A DNA stretch of 64,000 bases, taken from Nephrocerus scutellatus. Lineage: Eukaryota > Arthropoda > Insecta > Diptera > Pipunculidae. The notes beneath the pieces are model-generated. The model worked only from the letters and a program-made list of their open reading frames with translations, had not been told where the DNA came from and made no database searches. The position numbers were made by a program, and so were the translations under genes. The stretch is from NCBI GenBank assembly GCA_947095585.1, contig OX352762.1, positions 10,891,969-10,955,968 of the forward strand. Direction: 5' to 3'. Positions 24,901-31,785 of this stretch are shown here, piece after piece. How positions within the stretch are numbered: the first letter of the stretch is position 1; every line of letters starts with the position of its first letter.

Positions 24901-26240
24901 CCTCACCAAGAATCTCTAGATGGTATTTACGAAATTCTTTTCTTAATTGTGCAAGCGTTGTTGTCTTGACGAGCGTGCGAATGTTCCAAGTTCCAAAACG
25001 TGTCCTTTTCCGTGGGCCTAAGGTCATTGTTGATAAATTCCATATGTATCCGAGGCTTGTATTAGTTTCAAGAATCATTTATTTGAGTGGTTATTGGCCA
25101 ACCGCAACCTAGGTCGACTTGAAGCGCCGCCGACCAAGGCAAGCCCCTTCTTATTTAGCCCCAAACCCAAGCTAATACAAATCGGATTGGGTACCGATAT
25201 TGTTTACTTGATTTGGCCGAATTTCCAGAGACGCGACGTGGACGCATAAGATAGGAGTTGTGATGCGAGAGGCTTAGGACATGACTGTCTATAATCGCGT
25301 CATCATCACCGTTTGTCACCAAGGTGGGCTATACTTTTTATTAAAATTAAAGTAAACATAAAAATAATAACAGTGCTGTTATATGTGATGGTTGGTGGGG
25401 GGGGGGGTTTCTCAAGGTTGGTCTTGGTGGTCAGTTGTGTTGAGGGTAGTATGGTAGGGGCAGCCAGGCAACGCTGGATATTTCAGCTAGTATCTTAATC
25501 AATAACACAAAAATTTTGGACTTTGAGACTTTCAGCTCTCTAGGTCGGGTGGATGGTGGTCAAAAAGAACCTCAAAGTAGTCAAAAATATAGACAAAAGG
25601 AGGGTCAAGTTAAATAAAAGTCTAAATAAAAGGCCTCCTCTTGCCATTTAAACGGGTCTACTTTTTCCTGTCAATCTTAAGCTAAAACTCAAATTTTCAA
25701 AATATTCACTAAAATATTTAATCAAACTTTCACCTCTCGTCTTTCATTTCAGTTATGCTCGAGGACAATTCCGGCTTCTCGAAGGACGTCTGCCGCTCAA
25801 TGGTAGCTATGATGGACATTGATCAATCCGGTAAACTTGGATTCGAGGAATTCGAAACTCTTCTAACCGACATTGCCAAATGGAAGGCGGTCTTTAAATT
25901 ATACGATCGCGAGCATAGCGGTCGCATTGATGGTTTTCAATTACGCGAAGCCCTCAAATCGGCCGGCTATCATCTCAATAACAGAATCCTCAATGCTCTG
26001 GCACATCGTTATGGATCACGTGACGGAAAAATCGCATTTGATGATTTTCTTATGTGTGCCGTAAAAATAAAAACCTACATCGGTAAGGAAGGCATGCATG
26101 CAGAGGATGGTATCTTTTTTTAATAAAAAAAAAAACGTTTCTTTGTTTGTGCAGACATCTTCAAGGAAAGGGACAATGAAAAAAGTGGCACCGCAACATT
26201 CAGCATGGACGAGTGGATAGAAAGAACAATATATTCTTAA
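774..26240 (+). CDS. CalpA: Calpain large subunit, CalpA-like (10 visible exons, 5'-partial)
   Basis: Ca2+-dependent cytosolic cysteine protease. The exons 774-950, 1028-1350, 1411-2275, 2349-2467, 2671-2713, 8350-8388, 12442-12583, 15639-15881, 25753-26082 and 26155-26240 join in frame to 788 residues plus a stop. Order in the visible protein: protease core (residues 1 to about 310) with Cys85 in GELGDCWLL, His241 in GHAYS and Asn269 in RNPWG; C2-like domain (about 320-495); linker (496-540); Gly-rich/hydrophobic insert (about 570-650); EF-hands to the C-terminus. The Cys-His spacing of 156 agrees with the family. The insert inside the EF-hand region, and the C-terminal ERTIYS, point to Drosophila CalpA rather than CalpB (family knowledge). 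The first visible exon starts in phase 0 without an initiator Met, so at least one upstream exon is outside the window. Exon edges were set by reading frame and splice consensus; transcript evidence was not available. Confidence 0.93.
1028..1350 (+). CDS. CalpA: CalpA exon B: catalytic cysteine
   Basis: Encodes [20 protein letters not shown] through EKAYAK. The nucleophile Cys is codon 1103-1105 within [15 protein letters not shown], the oxyanion-hole Gln lying in the preceding DVQQGELGD. The acceptor is TTTACAG ending at 1027. The donor is GTTAGA at 1351, cutting a Lys codon after two bases; the last base comes from the next exon and restores AKLHGSYEA. This intron is only 60 nt, as is usual for fly introns. 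Confidence 0.93.
1411..2275 (+). CDS. CalpA: CalpA exon C: catalytic His/Asn and most of C2-like domain
   Basis: The largest exon (865 nt). It continues the protease core from [11 protein letters not shown]. The catalytic His is codon 1631-1633 ([10 protein letters not shown]) and the Asn is codon 1715-1717 ([14 protein letters not shown]). The C2-like (calpain III) domain starts near [20 protein letters not shown] and includes the acidic loop [10 protein letters not shown] typical of calpains. It ends INTRE in phase 0 with donor GTAAGT at 2276. The reading frame is fully open, with no damage, so the gene looks functional. Confidence 0.95.
2349..2467 (+). CDS. CalpA: CalpA exon D: end of C2-like domain
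   Basis: Encodes [20 protein letters not shown] and then [17 protein letters not shown], the standard end of calpain domain III. Two GT donors are possible. GTGGGT at 2468 joins to the next exon as MEENDD, which is the conserved calpain join. GTATAA at 2472 would break the frame. I therefore end the exon at 2467 even though the donor is weaker than usual. Confidence 0.85.
2493..2510. repeat. (GC)n run in CalpA intron 4
   Basis: GGGGCGCGCGCGCGCG, unusual in this AT-rich region and 25 nt after the exon D donor. Confidence 0.8.
2671..2713 (+). CDS. CalpA: CalpA exon E: linker micro-exon
   Basis: A 43-nt exon encoding (E)[14 protein letters not shown], the acidic linker after domain III. The acceptor is TTTTCTAG ending at 2670 and the donor GTGAGT at 2714. 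The frame was chosen because ENDD-HVGYG follows domain III in fly calpains; the other open frame here gives a protein with no calpain likeness. It is followed by intron 5 of 5.6 kb, which carries LINE copies. Confidence 0.85.
2720..3340. other. Intron 5 start, no gene recognised
   Basis: AT-rich intronic sequence with no open frame of note and no recognised repeat. Confidence 0.5.
3345..5640 (+). mobile_element. RTE-type LINE, nearly full ORF, inactivated
   Basis: The best copy of the commonest LINE in the window. The endonuclease region (3375-4060) has [16 protein letters not shown] start, [24 protein letters not shown] and the late [11 protein letters not shown] block. The reverse transcriptase follows (4210-5220): [74 protein letters not shown] and the catalytic [10 protein letters not shown]. 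The last part reads [15 protein letters not shown] and stops abruptly at about 5637, compared with the longer 3' end at 19.3-20.0 kb. Several stops and frameshifts make it inactive. RTE is inferred from the endonuclease wording and from the (ATG)n tail of the 19-20 kb copy; a phylogeny was not possible. Intron 5 of CalpA, same strand as the gene. Confidence 0.85.
5641..6467. other. Intron 5 middle, no gene recognised
   Basis: AT-rich sequence with no recognised element or coding potential. Confidence 0.4.
6531..7297 (-). mobile_element. R1/I-like LINE RNase H region, split by a younger LINE tail
   Basis: The minus strand reads [16 protein letters not shown], then [20 protein letters not shown] and [13 protein letters not shown], then (after the insertion at about 6735-6850) [12 protein letters not shown] and [16 protein letters not shown] wording (6540-6720). 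This is an RNase H domain of a LINE ORF2. A fragment of another LINE (SKAFDKVCH, + strand) abuts at 6468-6530. Confidence 0.75.
6735..6850 (+). mobile_element. 5'-truncated LINE 3' tail with poly(A)
   Basis: A + strand unit from about 6735 ending in a poly(A) run at 6835-6847. Its body (AAAGGGCTTAGCCCAACTTA...) recurs in reverse at 17110-17225, also next to a homopolymer, and in diverged form at 23405-23460. It interrupts the RNase H frame at 6531-7297. Confidence 0.8.
7298..8030 (-). mobile_element. RTE-type LINE fragment with internal deletion
   Basis: Reverse copy of the family at 3345-5640. The minus strand has [20 protein letters not shown], then jumps from ASSRKT directly to [20 protein letters not shown], missing the portion equivalent to about 4100-4525, and continues to the region of the RT palm. 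The frame is broken repeatedly. Confidence 0.85.
8031..8170 (-). mobile_element. R1/LOA-like LINE RT fragment
   Basis: The minus strand reads [19 protein letters not shown] and [11 protein letters not shown]: a reverse transcriptase palm distinct from the RTE wording ([10 protein letters not shown]). It is fused in frame to the RTE remnant at about 8030, giving a chance chimeric open frame of 144 codons. Confidence 0.75.
8350..8388 (+). CDS. CalpA: CalpA exon F: linker micro-exon (probable)
   Basis: A 39-nt, phase 0-0 exon encoding [13 protein letters not shown] between acceptor TTATAG (ends 8349) and a consensus donor GTAAGT at 8389. The linker is the least conserved part of calpains, so support comes from the splice signals and the open frame rather than from likeness. 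It could be an optional exon, since leaving it out keeps the frame. Confidence 0.6.
8938..10197 (-). mobile_element. Tc1/mariner element, copy 1 (1,260 bp, TA target site)
   Basis: The ends are inverted: ATGGGTGATCAATTTAGAGG at the left and, on the other strand, AAGGGTGATCATATTGGAGG at the right. TA flanks both ends (8936-8937 and 10198-10199). The transposase is on the minus strand: [16 protein letters not shown] (helix-turn-helix start), [40 protein letters not shown], the first catalytic Asp in [19 protein letters not shown], and a C-terminal end [11 protein letters not shown] near 9048. The middle with the second Asp is deleted and frames are shifted, so it is inactive. Wording matches the DUF4817-containing Tc1/mariner group of insects. 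Intron 6 of CalpA. Confidence 0.9.
10200..10636. other. Intron 6, no gene recognised
   Basis: AT-rich, no recognised element. Confidence 0.4.
10637..10905 (-). mobile_element. hAT-like / zinc-finger transposase remnant
   Basis: The minus strand reads [19 protein letters not shown] and [20 protein letters not shown], then YACAKIP. The CIGFA-DG-N-M and KC-CHS-L blocks are typical of hAT-family transposase catalytic regions (ZBED5-like). It is a short piece with no termini found; probably dead. Confidence 0.7.
11318..11745. repeat. CT-rich polypyrimidine microsatellite
   Basis: More than 400 bp of CTCTCT/TTTCTCT units on the + strand. Open frames through it are only Leu/Ser-rich translation of the repeat, not genes. 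It lies in CalpA intron 6 on the transcribed strand's sense side, about 0.7 kb upstream of exon G. Confidence 0.95.
11970..12105 (+). repeat. Dispersed repeat, arm 1 of inverted pair
   Basis: Contains GTGCACAAACCGTACCCGAA and TTTTCGTGGTAAACGTTGTC. The reverse complement occurs at 13462-13590 with the same order of blocks and moderate divergence. Together they bracket CalpA exon G. Confidence 0.75.
12442..12583 (+). CDS. CalpA: CalpA exon G: linker and first EF-hand
   Basis: Encodes [20 protein letters not shown] and then [20 protein letters not shown], ending HSMRD. This is the first EF-hand of the penta-EF-hand domain, with the family's MEVDWMEL signature. The acceptor is CATTTAG ending at 12441; the donor GTGAGT is at 12584. 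It ends with one base of the next codon (phase 1). It lies between two inverted copies of a repeat (11970-12105 and 13462-13590). Confidence 0.93.
12590..13240. other. Intron 7 start, no gene recognised
   Basis: No recognised element or coding frame between exon G and the LINE scrap at 13.26 kb. Confidence 0.4.
13255..13390 (+). mobile_element. Short LINE RT scrap
   Basis: Reads [20 protein letters not shown]: the KYLGV-DxxLxWKxH block that follows the RT palm in LINEs. Nothing more of the element is readable. Confidence 0.65.
13462..13590 (-). repeat. Dispersed repeat, arm 2 of inverted pair
   Basis: Reverse-complement partner of 11970-12105: blocks ACCGTTCACCACGAAAACC and GGTTTCGGGAACGGTTTGTG match in reverse. 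Confidence 0.75.
13600..14370. other. Intron 7, no gene recognised
   Basis: No gene. The right end may contain the terminal part of the mariner remnant that follows. Confidence 0.4.
14371..14800 (-). mobile_element. Mariner-like transposase C-terminus, split by a SINE
   Basis: On the minus strand the frame reads [15 protein letters not shown] (14782 to 14733), is interrupted by the SINE, and resumes [20 protein letters not shown] and then [11 protein letters not shown] with a stop near 14418. This is the typical C-terminal end of Tc1/mariner transposases. The family differs from the 8.9/16.2 kb copies, whose end reads [11 protein letters not shown]. Confidence 0.85.
14553..14718 (+). mobile_element. 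tRNA-derived SINE, copy 1 (internally deleted)
   Basis: Starts TGGCGCCGTGGCTCAGTGG; box A-like TGGCTCAGTGG at 14561-14571 and box B-like GGTTCGAATCC at 14604-14614. A unique body follows and the element ends in (ATT)n. It is flanked by a perfect 14-bp duplication, ATATTGTTCCTGAG, at 14539-14552 and 14719-14732. Against the copies at 40.1 and 55.4 kb it lacks the middle of the body. Confidence 0.92.
14800..15638. other. Intron 7 end, no gene recognised
   Basis: AT-rich; the last 100 nt before exon H are A/C-rich with CAA repeats. Confidence 0.4.
15639..15881 (+). CDS. CalpA: CalpA exon H: Gly-rich/hydrophobic insert (symmetric cassette)
   Basis: A 243-nt exon (phase 1-1) encoding about 81 residues that interrupt the EF-hand domain. 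It has three parts: a Pro/Asn-rich start ([19 protein letters not shown]), a Gly run with [13 protein letters not shown], and a hydrophobic stretch [17 protein letters not shown] followed by an Asn/Thr-rich tail. Drosophila CalpA is known for an insert of this kind with a hydrophobic segment, proposed to affect membrane or partner binding. The acceptor region upstream is A/C-rich (CAACAACCATTACAACAG) with a poor pyrimidine tract, which would suit regulated splicing. Reading past the donor GTGAGA gives GEKFCTLKG and a stop at 15908-15910, so intron retention would give a shortened protein. Confidence 0.88.
17110..17230 (-). mobile_element. LINE 3' tail with poly(T) (reverse of 6735-6850)
   Basis: A T run at 17110-17129, then GACTTATCGCCAAGTGATGA and GGGCTAAGCCCTTTATTAAA, the reverse complement of the unit at 6735-6850. 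It is part of the DNA inserted into mariner copy 2. Confidence 0.8.
17468..18292 (-). mobile_element. 5'-truncated LINE, end of ORF2 with poly(T)
   Basis: The minus strand reads [20 protein letters not shown], then (frames shifted) [39 protein letters not shown] and a stop after LKDDG near 17531. It ends at the T run 17468-17490 plus (AT)n. It is the C-terminal part of a LINE RT, related to those at 35.1-36.1 and 58.6-59.7 kb. It is inserted in mariner copy 2. Confidence 0.85.
18880..19320 (-). repeat. Dispersed repeat R560, right-half copy
   Basis: Contains ACGGACGGGGTTGGAATCTTG and ATGAATTTTCATCCCCATAA, shared with 61140-61400 in the same orientation and with 38876-39280 in reverse. No coding capacity. 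Confidence 0.8.
19325..20003 (+). mobile_element. RTE-type LINE 3' end with (ATG)n tail
   Basis: Starts at the palm ([11 protein letters not shown]), continues [18 protein letters not shown], and ends [38 protein letters not shown] and [12 protein letters not shown] with ATGATGATGAA. The short 3' end with a trinucleotide tail is characteristic of RTE LINEs. Frameshifts lie between 19470 and 19730. [11 protein letters not shown] scrap of another LINE follows at 20020-20075. Confidence 0.85.
20222..20905 (-). mobile_element. RTE-type LINE 5' part (5' UTR, endonuclease start, linker)
   Basis: The minus strand starts with GGCGCGAAGCCAATAGCC (shared with 63645-63700), then the endonuclease start near 20750-20840, [17 protein letters not shown], the basic linker [20 protein letters not shown], and [13 protein letters not shown] wording at 20290-20330. 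The endonuclease middle is missing. Head-to-head with the 19.3-20.0 kb copy. Confidence 0.8.
21112..21197 (+). other. tRNA-like sequence with A and B boxes
   Basis: TAGCCCAATCGG fits an internal A box and GGTTCAAATCCC (21177-21188) a B box, spaced as in tRNA genes with a longer than usual anticodon arm. CTGCA/TGCAG can pair around a 19-nt loop. The acceptor stem is poor and a G run follows. It may be a tRNA pseudogene or the head of a second SINE family; it differs from the SINE at 14.5 kb. Adjacent to an LTR-retrotransposon remnant. Confidence 0.55.
21430..23250 (+). mobile_element. LTR retrotransposon remnant (Ty3/gypsy-like, 5' part)
   Basis: Candidate 5' LTR/leader (about 21430-22180), a primer-binding-site-like TGGCGCCCGAGCAG at 22185-22198, then a gag-like frame (22338-22628) with [20 protein letters not shown] and [17 protein letters not shown], a zinc-knuckle region in another frame (22830-22960: [25 protein letters not shown]), and a protease-side piece [20 protein letters not shown] (23070-23215). 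Frameshifts separate the parts, and pol is missing after 23250, so it is inactive. Three tandem copies of a roughly 100-bp unit lie in the LTR part. The outer end and the second LTR were not found. Confidence 0.75.
23405..25160 (-). mobile_element. Decayed LINE (endonuclease and C-terminus kept, RT deleted)
   Basis: Minus strand, 5' to 3': a 5' region (25160-25047) resembling the RTE 5' [23 protein letters not shown] and [18 protein letters not shown] (endonuclease start); [20 protein letters not shown] and [14 protein letters not shown] (endonuclease end); then a jump to [55 protein letters not shown] and [14 protein letters not shown] (C-terminus). The RT core is missing. The 3' end shares a block with the LINE tails at 6.8 and 17.1 kb. 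Intron 8 of CalpA. Confidence 0.85.
25393..25406 (+). repeat. Poly(G) run
   Basis: TGGTGGGGGGGGGGGTTT in intron 8, 350 nt upstream of exon I. Confidence 0.85.
25505..25620 (+). repeat. Dispersed repeat R115, single unit
   Basis: TTTCAGCTCTCTAGGTCGGG and CAAAAAGAACCTCAAAGTAG match the tandem units at 31390-31725 and, in reverse, 36790-37195. It lies 130 nt upstream of the CalpA exon I acceptor. Confidence 0.8.
25753..26082 (+). CDS. CalpA: CalpA exon I: EF-hands 2 to 4
   Basis: Encodes (V)[20 protein letters not shown] and onward to KIKTYI. EF-hand loops visible: [12 protein letters not shown] (canonical), [12 protein letters not shown] (canonical-like), and [13 protein letters not shown] (first position replaced by Arg/Tyr, as in many calpains). 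The acceptor is TTTCATTTCAG ending at 25752 and the donor GTAAGG is at 26083. It is joined to exon H over an intron of 9.9 kb full of transposon remnants. Confidence 0.95.
26155..26240 (+). CDS. CalpA: CalpA exon J: last EF-hand and stop
   Basis: Encodes (D)[20 protein letters not shown] and then IERTIYS, with TAA at 26238-26240. This is the fifth EF-hand, used for subunit contact in penta-EF-hand proteins. The acceptor is TTTGTGCAG ending at 26154 after a 72-nt intron. The C-terminal ending agrees with fly CalpA. Confidence 0.95.
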
Positions 26241-26820
26241 TAACATTTCACCTCAACAAATTATTAAAAACACTATACATTTATATAACTAATGCCAAGC
26301 ACGTTGAAATTTACAAATTTACAAACAAAAACAAAAAACAAACTGCAACCCTTTTGCCAAATCAGTTCAGTGCAAAATTATGAATCTCCTGCAAAGAAAA
26401 ATATTTTCCAACTTCCTAAACGTTGTAGCTTTTGTATTTGGTGCACAACCAACACAACATGGTACATATTTACAAAATTAAATGTGCTAAAGCAATCATA
26501 ATTAAGTTTTTATCTGTTTTTTTTTGTTGTAAAGCCATGTAACGCATTTAGTAATGCGATCGGATATTATGCATTTTCGTGTTTTAATTTTAATTCAATT
26601 CAAATAATGTTGTGTACAAAAAAGGATCACAATTAATTTATTTCTATTTTTAAATTTATAAACTAATAATTACTAACAAAACAAACAAAGTTTCTATTGT
26701 TGGCTTTTTAATATCTCGAACTAAGAGTATTTCAAATATTGAAAAATATTCTATTTCACCTAATTAACTAATAACACTACGTTGTGTAAAAAATAAAGTT
26801 ATTTTTATGTCTTATTATGA
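26241..26820 (+). other. CalpA 3' UTR (predicted) with poly(A) signal
   Basis: AT-rich non-coding sequence after the CalpA stop. The first AATAAA after the stop is at 26792-26797, followed by a T-rich stretch near 26840-26855, so a UTR of about 560-580 nt is predicted. A second AATAAA lies near 26905. Confidence 0.5.
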
Positions 26821-26954
26821 TGAATATGAATACTTTATTAAAATGTTTTTTTTTTTAAATTACGGCTCTTACCACCTTTTTATTGCTATTGAATTGTAAT
26901 GGAGCTAATAAATCGCGCGCGCGAAGTACCACCCTAAATGCGTTTGATTATCAA

Positions 26955-27055
26955 AAAGTTGAATTGTGCAAGTTGTATTGTGCCAAGTGGAATTGTGCCA
27001 AGTGGAATTGTGCCAGTGGAATTGTGTCTAGTGGAATTGGACTAGAATCGAATTC
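26955..27055 (+). repeat. Minisatellite, about 15-16 bp unit
   Basis: Tandem degenerate copies of GTGGAATTGTGCCAA, about six units. Confidence 0.9.
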
Positions 27056-27059
27056 CACT

Positions 27060-28025
27060 ATAAATGGTGAAAAATAACCAAAAACAACCCCAATCGTAAA
27101 GCACTGCTGCTCAGGGCTCAACAGCACACACAGAACACAGTTATTATAGTATGACATGATCTGATGTCGCTATATGGAGAAAAAAATTGTATGGGAATCC
27201 CTGACCCCGCGGCCCTACTTAGAGTATGCTCGGGATTAGCTATGTCTTCGTACTTTAGCGACCCAGAAAGGGCTACTGGTACTTAGAGAACCAATTTTTT
27301 TTGTGGTCTCATTAGTAGCTCATTCGAACACCGTATGAACGGTTGAGTGTCCAGAATAGTTCCTATTCTAGGCGGCCTAGGACTGCTTGGCGGTGCATTC
27401 GTTTCGAGGTTCCAAAGGAATGTGTCTGCTTTGCAACCGCCCAGGCACTCATCTCTATAGGAACCAAGATCATTGATACTAGATCTCACCAAGATAACCT
27501 TTGGTACCACGGGAGTAGTATGTGCCGAACGGACCAGGTTTGACCGTGAGGTTGACCGAGTCTGAGGACAACTATGGCTGCGGACTCAGTTCGTTCTGAG
27601 GATGTAACGTGGGGGCTGTGGTTTACTCTCGAAAGAGGAGAATGCCTGACGGGAATAGTCCTGAGCAGCTTAATGGCGAAAGCTGGGTGTTGAATATCAA
27701 CAACACCAAGGCGACCACATCATGTGCGCAATCAAGTTCGGCCACAAAATGCAACATCAGCATGTGCATAATCGAGTTCAACGTATCGGCAACAACATGC
27801 AACATCAGCGTTTGCACAATCGATCGTCACACCCAACATCCACTGACCCACATCCAGCAATAACTTTAAATTAAGTCAATTTATGGTATAAATAGAGAGC
27901 AAATAAACGGTACGTACTAAAAAAAAACTGACAACTATCCCCCCACCATTGGTAAGGAAAGCTGTTCAGTTAAAAAATCCTTAGGGAAAAGGGATTTACA
28001 CTGGGAAAGCGTGGGTTCGTCCCAA
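27060..28025. other. Intergenic, LINE tail-like scrap, no gene
   Basis: GGTACCACGGGAGTAGTATG (27502-27521) resembles the LINE 3' block at 23430-23450. No host coding frame recognised; small open frames lack any family likeness. Confidence 0.4.
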
Positions 28026-28029
28026 TACA

Positions 28030-28310
28030 ATTATGATGATGACCCAGCGGCCCAATTAATAGAAAGTGTTGTCATTCGAAATACACATGTGTGCAAAGTT
28101 TGAATAGAATCGGGCTTTAGGCAGTGGGTTACAAATTGATCAAAAGATCTGACGGTGCACGTGAAGTTTATATAGAGAATTTCATAAAAAAAAACAGCTT
28201 GTGTTTGAGACATCGGTTTAAAAAGTTTTGTTTGGAACGAATTCGTCAAAACGTGGGAACTCCATTTGAGGACAACAGCAATTGATATAAAATCGGCAAA
28301 CTCACCACAC
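28030..28310 (-). repeat. Dispersed repeat, same family as 52790-52990
   Basis: The reverse complement shares TTCTCTATATAAACTTC, GATCAATTTGTAA, CCCGATT and GACAACACTTTCTATTAA, in order, with 52835-52980. Single copy here, without the tandem array. Confidence 0.8.
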
Positions 28311-28311
28311 T

Positions 28312-28560
28312 CTATAGATACTCCCACTGCGACAAGAAAATAACCAGTCGCAAGTAAAGCTGAGGAAATAGTAGAGCTTCGCGTATTTTCGCAATTTGAG
28401 ATAGGAGAGAAATTGGACTATACGAGGATCCTTGGTCTGCCTGTTTACCAGCCTTGAGTCGGGGAAAAATTCTACCCACTTTCCAAGGGTCAGGGATGTT
28501 CAAAATACGCTGCAAGAACAACGAGTGACAAGCTGTTGACACTGCACACATGAATTGTTA
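28312..28560 (-). mobile_element. Jockey-like LINE RT start fragment
   Basis: The minus strand reads LNIPDPWKVGRIFPRLKAGK and then SSYSPISLLSQIAKI, the N-terminal RT block of Jockey-like LINEs. A second copy of the same block starts at 29870-29935. Confidence 0.85.
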
Positions 28561-28599
28561 TTGTTGTTGTGGCAACTATGTAGATTCGTATTGGTCCAA

Positions 28600-29940
28600 G
28601 CGTTAAGTTTTGTTGTTAAGGTTGCCCAGGCTCAGAAATGCGACTGCTTCGACAGGCTGTATCCATAGGGATAGCGTTGTGAGTGACGTCAGATGGGAGG
28701 GGCAGCTGAATAGATGAGTGGTGTTATGTGGTGATGCACCACAGTCCGGGCATTTATAGATGATGCTGTCACATAAGCGGTGTATGTAACTATTCAGAAA
28801 GAGGCTCCATCCTGATTTCAGTTGTGATAACTCGTCTGGGGAGGTTTTTCCTCGCTTTGATGTATAGGAGGGGCGCGAACACACAGAACTATATTTTTTT
28901 GCGGCAATCTAGTTAATCTAGTGCGGTACTAACTGAAACTTGAATGGAATTGGTGTATGTGCAATAAACTGGTTTACCTTTTCGTGGAACATTCTGATTT
29001 TTCTGGGAGGTGTTTTAAGGGTGAGCAGGTCTCGGTTAGGGTGATGTGTGGCAGAGACGAGTTGTCCAGATGGGTGCTGTATTTTTTGCTGTTTCTTAGT
29101 CCTTACCCCATGCACTGCCCGCCAAGGATTTCAGGACTTTGTTCTTGGGCATGACTCGTTTATTGAGGTGAACGTCAATGTGATTCGCAAGATCTTTTGG
29201 TGTTTGATTGTAGGGATTGTCCTGCCGTGTATCACGCTGTCGAGCTGTAGTTTAACTTCTTTAGTCCAGGTGGTAAAAAGTGTAGCGGACGATTTTTCTG
29301 GAGACAGGATTAGATTTCGTCTAATAAGGAAATTTTCTAGCACATCGAGGTAGGCGTTGATATTTCTGCAGATGGTGGGGATATCCTTGTCCGAGATAAG
29401 AATGGTGCAGTCGTCGGCGTACGATATCTATTTGAATCCGGGAGGTAGTGCGGGATGTTTCGCCATGTAGTAGTTGAAGATTGTAGGTCAGAGGGGTACA
29501 CCTTGCTTAACTTTCCTGTATAGCGATTTTTTGTTCCGGAATTCGACCTAGGACTTCCTGCCATTTAAGTAGTTGGCAAGACATCATTTCGTGGTGTTGG
29601 AGAGGTGTGATTCTAGGATGTCTTGTAGTAAGATTCCTAGGTGTCTAAGTGTCGAACGCCTTAGATAGGTCCAGTGCAACAAGGACAGTGTGGTAACAGG
29701 GACGCTGTTGGGTAAGGCCTTGCGAGATGAGTGTTGTGATCTCCGAGAGGGCTGTAGTTGTGCTGCGCTGCATGCGGAAGCCGTGTTCGGCTAACTGGAG
29801 TTTGAAGTGAAGCTGAGGAAGTAGTAGAGCTTCGTATTTTCGCAATTAGAGACAGGAGAGAAATTGGGCGATATGAGGATCATCGGTCTGCCTGTTTACC
29901 GGCCTTGAGTAGGGGAATCTGCATTGCAATTGATCGGCAA
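28600..29940 (-). mobile_element. Jockey-like LINE, RT to 3' end
   Basis: Minus strand, 5' to 3': LAEHGFRMQRSTTTALSEIT and LVALDLSKAFDT (29645-29845), the palm YADDCTILISDKDIPTICR in another frame (29340-29430), LENFLIRRNLILSPEKSSAT and LFTTWTKEVKLQLD (29131-29343), then the C-terminal CPDCGASPHNTTHLFSCPSH with LSLWIQPVEAVAFLSL (28603-28884). The Cys-rich end followed by 'W-P-FL' is the usual Jockey-type ORF2 end. Frames are broken. Confidence 0.88.
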
Positions 29941-29944
29941 ACTA

Positions 29945-31380
29945 CTGACTGCTAAAAACTTGGTTTGAGCCAGTAGCGCAACAATCAAGTTCATGATGTA
30001 GTGCTTACTTTACCTCCTAGTGTTGGTCCCCGGGCAACTATGTGTATAAATCCTTATATATGTAGGCTAAAATTGCGAGGGCGAACGGTCTAGCGTTTCT
30101 AGTCTAAGTAACGTTGGTTAGCACCCGGCGGTATCGAAAAATGCCAGCTACTGAAACCGACGCAACGCCTCGGATAAGTAATGATCTAATAATGACGACT
30201 TTTGGCTAAAGATTTTAGCTAAGACAGTCTTACGTCAGAATAGACCTGTAATTAACCGGTTGCTTATTTTCTCATTATCTGTAGCTGTCATTTGCAGTCG
30301 CTGTAAATTTTTTGGACAGATATCTCACATGACTCCTAGTTTATATGTGATACACGACACAATCATGTGTCCGTTCTAACGCATACATTTTGCATATTCA
30401 TTAGTTTTAAACCAATATTCTTTTTATTATATAATTATTTTGACATATTTAGGGCCTGATTTTCAGTGCTGAGCTAACTCTGAGTTAAAGCATAGTAAGC
30501 TAACCTTGGATTAAAATTAAAATTTTTCAGTGCAGGATTAATTTTAAAAACATCAGTTATCATCTAAGAGGTCACAAAAATGAACAAACCTAGACAAAAT
30601 TGTAATACGTTAATTTTGCTGTCATTCTGACATTGTAGGCATATTCCGATTCCTGAAAATAAAATAGAACGTGTTTTTCCTGCTTTTAAAAACTTTTATT
30701 AAATTCTTTTTCAACGATTGTTTTGAAAATCGCTCTTACTCTGCCTTACACTGATATTCACTTCAGAGTAAAAAATAGGAAACTGTGTATACAGTATACA
30801 CCGTGTAGTGCTCGGTTCACAATAAAAAACACAGAGTACAGAGTAAAATAACCCCAGGTGAAAAAAAAACACAGTGTAAATTTTTGACGTACACTGCTCG
30901 CTCGGGTTGAATAAAAGTATAGACCCAAAGACTGCTGGGCCCATGTCGCTGCTGTCAAGTTGAGGACAGTAGAGGCTGAAATAAGCCGCATAAATTCTCA
31001 AAGAGAAGAAAGTCAGCTGCGAAAAGGAAAGCTAAGGTGACCACATGAAATCGAAAGTTTGTTATGACTAAATATTCTTAAAATACTGTTGTATTTTCTG
31101 GACAATGTAGACCGGGTGATGAGTTATAAAACTAAAAGTTTTTGTCCTGCACAACGTTTTCGGTTGCATTTATTAAAACAAATGTCTTTGTTTTTTTGTC
31201 AGAAGAAGAAAAAAAATTGATTTTTCGGGTACAAACTTTTATATATACATCGAAACACAGCACACAGTCGTTTATTATTATCGCCAAAATATTTGTTTTT
31301 GAGGTCGGAGCTATTTCAAATAATTTTCTTTTTTTTACGTCTCACACGCGAATCGGAACATGCGTCAAAAGCGGGATAAC
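29945..31380. other. Intergenic, no gene recognised
   Basis: No coding likeness and no repeat I can name in this stretch. Confidence 0.4.
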
Positions 31381-31389
31381 AAAATGGGT

Positions 31390-31730
31390 CCCTGACGTTG
31401 AGCCGCTCATAAAATTTCAACCCTCTAGGTCGTGCAAAAAGTGGTTAAAAATTACCTCAAAAAACGAGAAAATGTCGCGATTTCAAACCATCACACGTGG
31501 ACATAGATACTCACAAAATCTTAACTCTCTAGGTCGTGTGAAAGGTGGTTACAAAGGACCCCAAAGAAGTCGAAAAAAAAATGTCAACCCATTACACGCG
31601 ACACGCGTCATACTCGGAATATAAGAAATGCTTTTTTGGACACTCACAAAATTTCAGCTCGTTTGGAAAGTGGTTAAAAAAGAACTTCAAAGTGGTCGAA
31701 AATACAGACAAAAAAGGGTAAAGTTAAGTT
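31390..31730 (+). repeat. Dispersed repeat R115, three tandem units
   Basis: Units near 31400, 31510 and 31640, each with CTCACAAAATTTCAGCTC-like start, TCTAGGTCGTGTGAAA, and AAGTGGTCGAAAA. Between them lies ACACGCGACACGCGT. The reverse copy at 36790-37195 has the same order. Confidence 0.85.
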
Positions 31731-31785
31731 AAATAATAGTTATCAAAAAAATTATATAAAAACATTACTAATGTTGTGTTTTTTT

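Noticed and set aside
27609..27863. Open frame with Cys/Thr/Asn repeats
   Set aside because: Imperfect internal repeats, no family likeness and no splice or promoter context.
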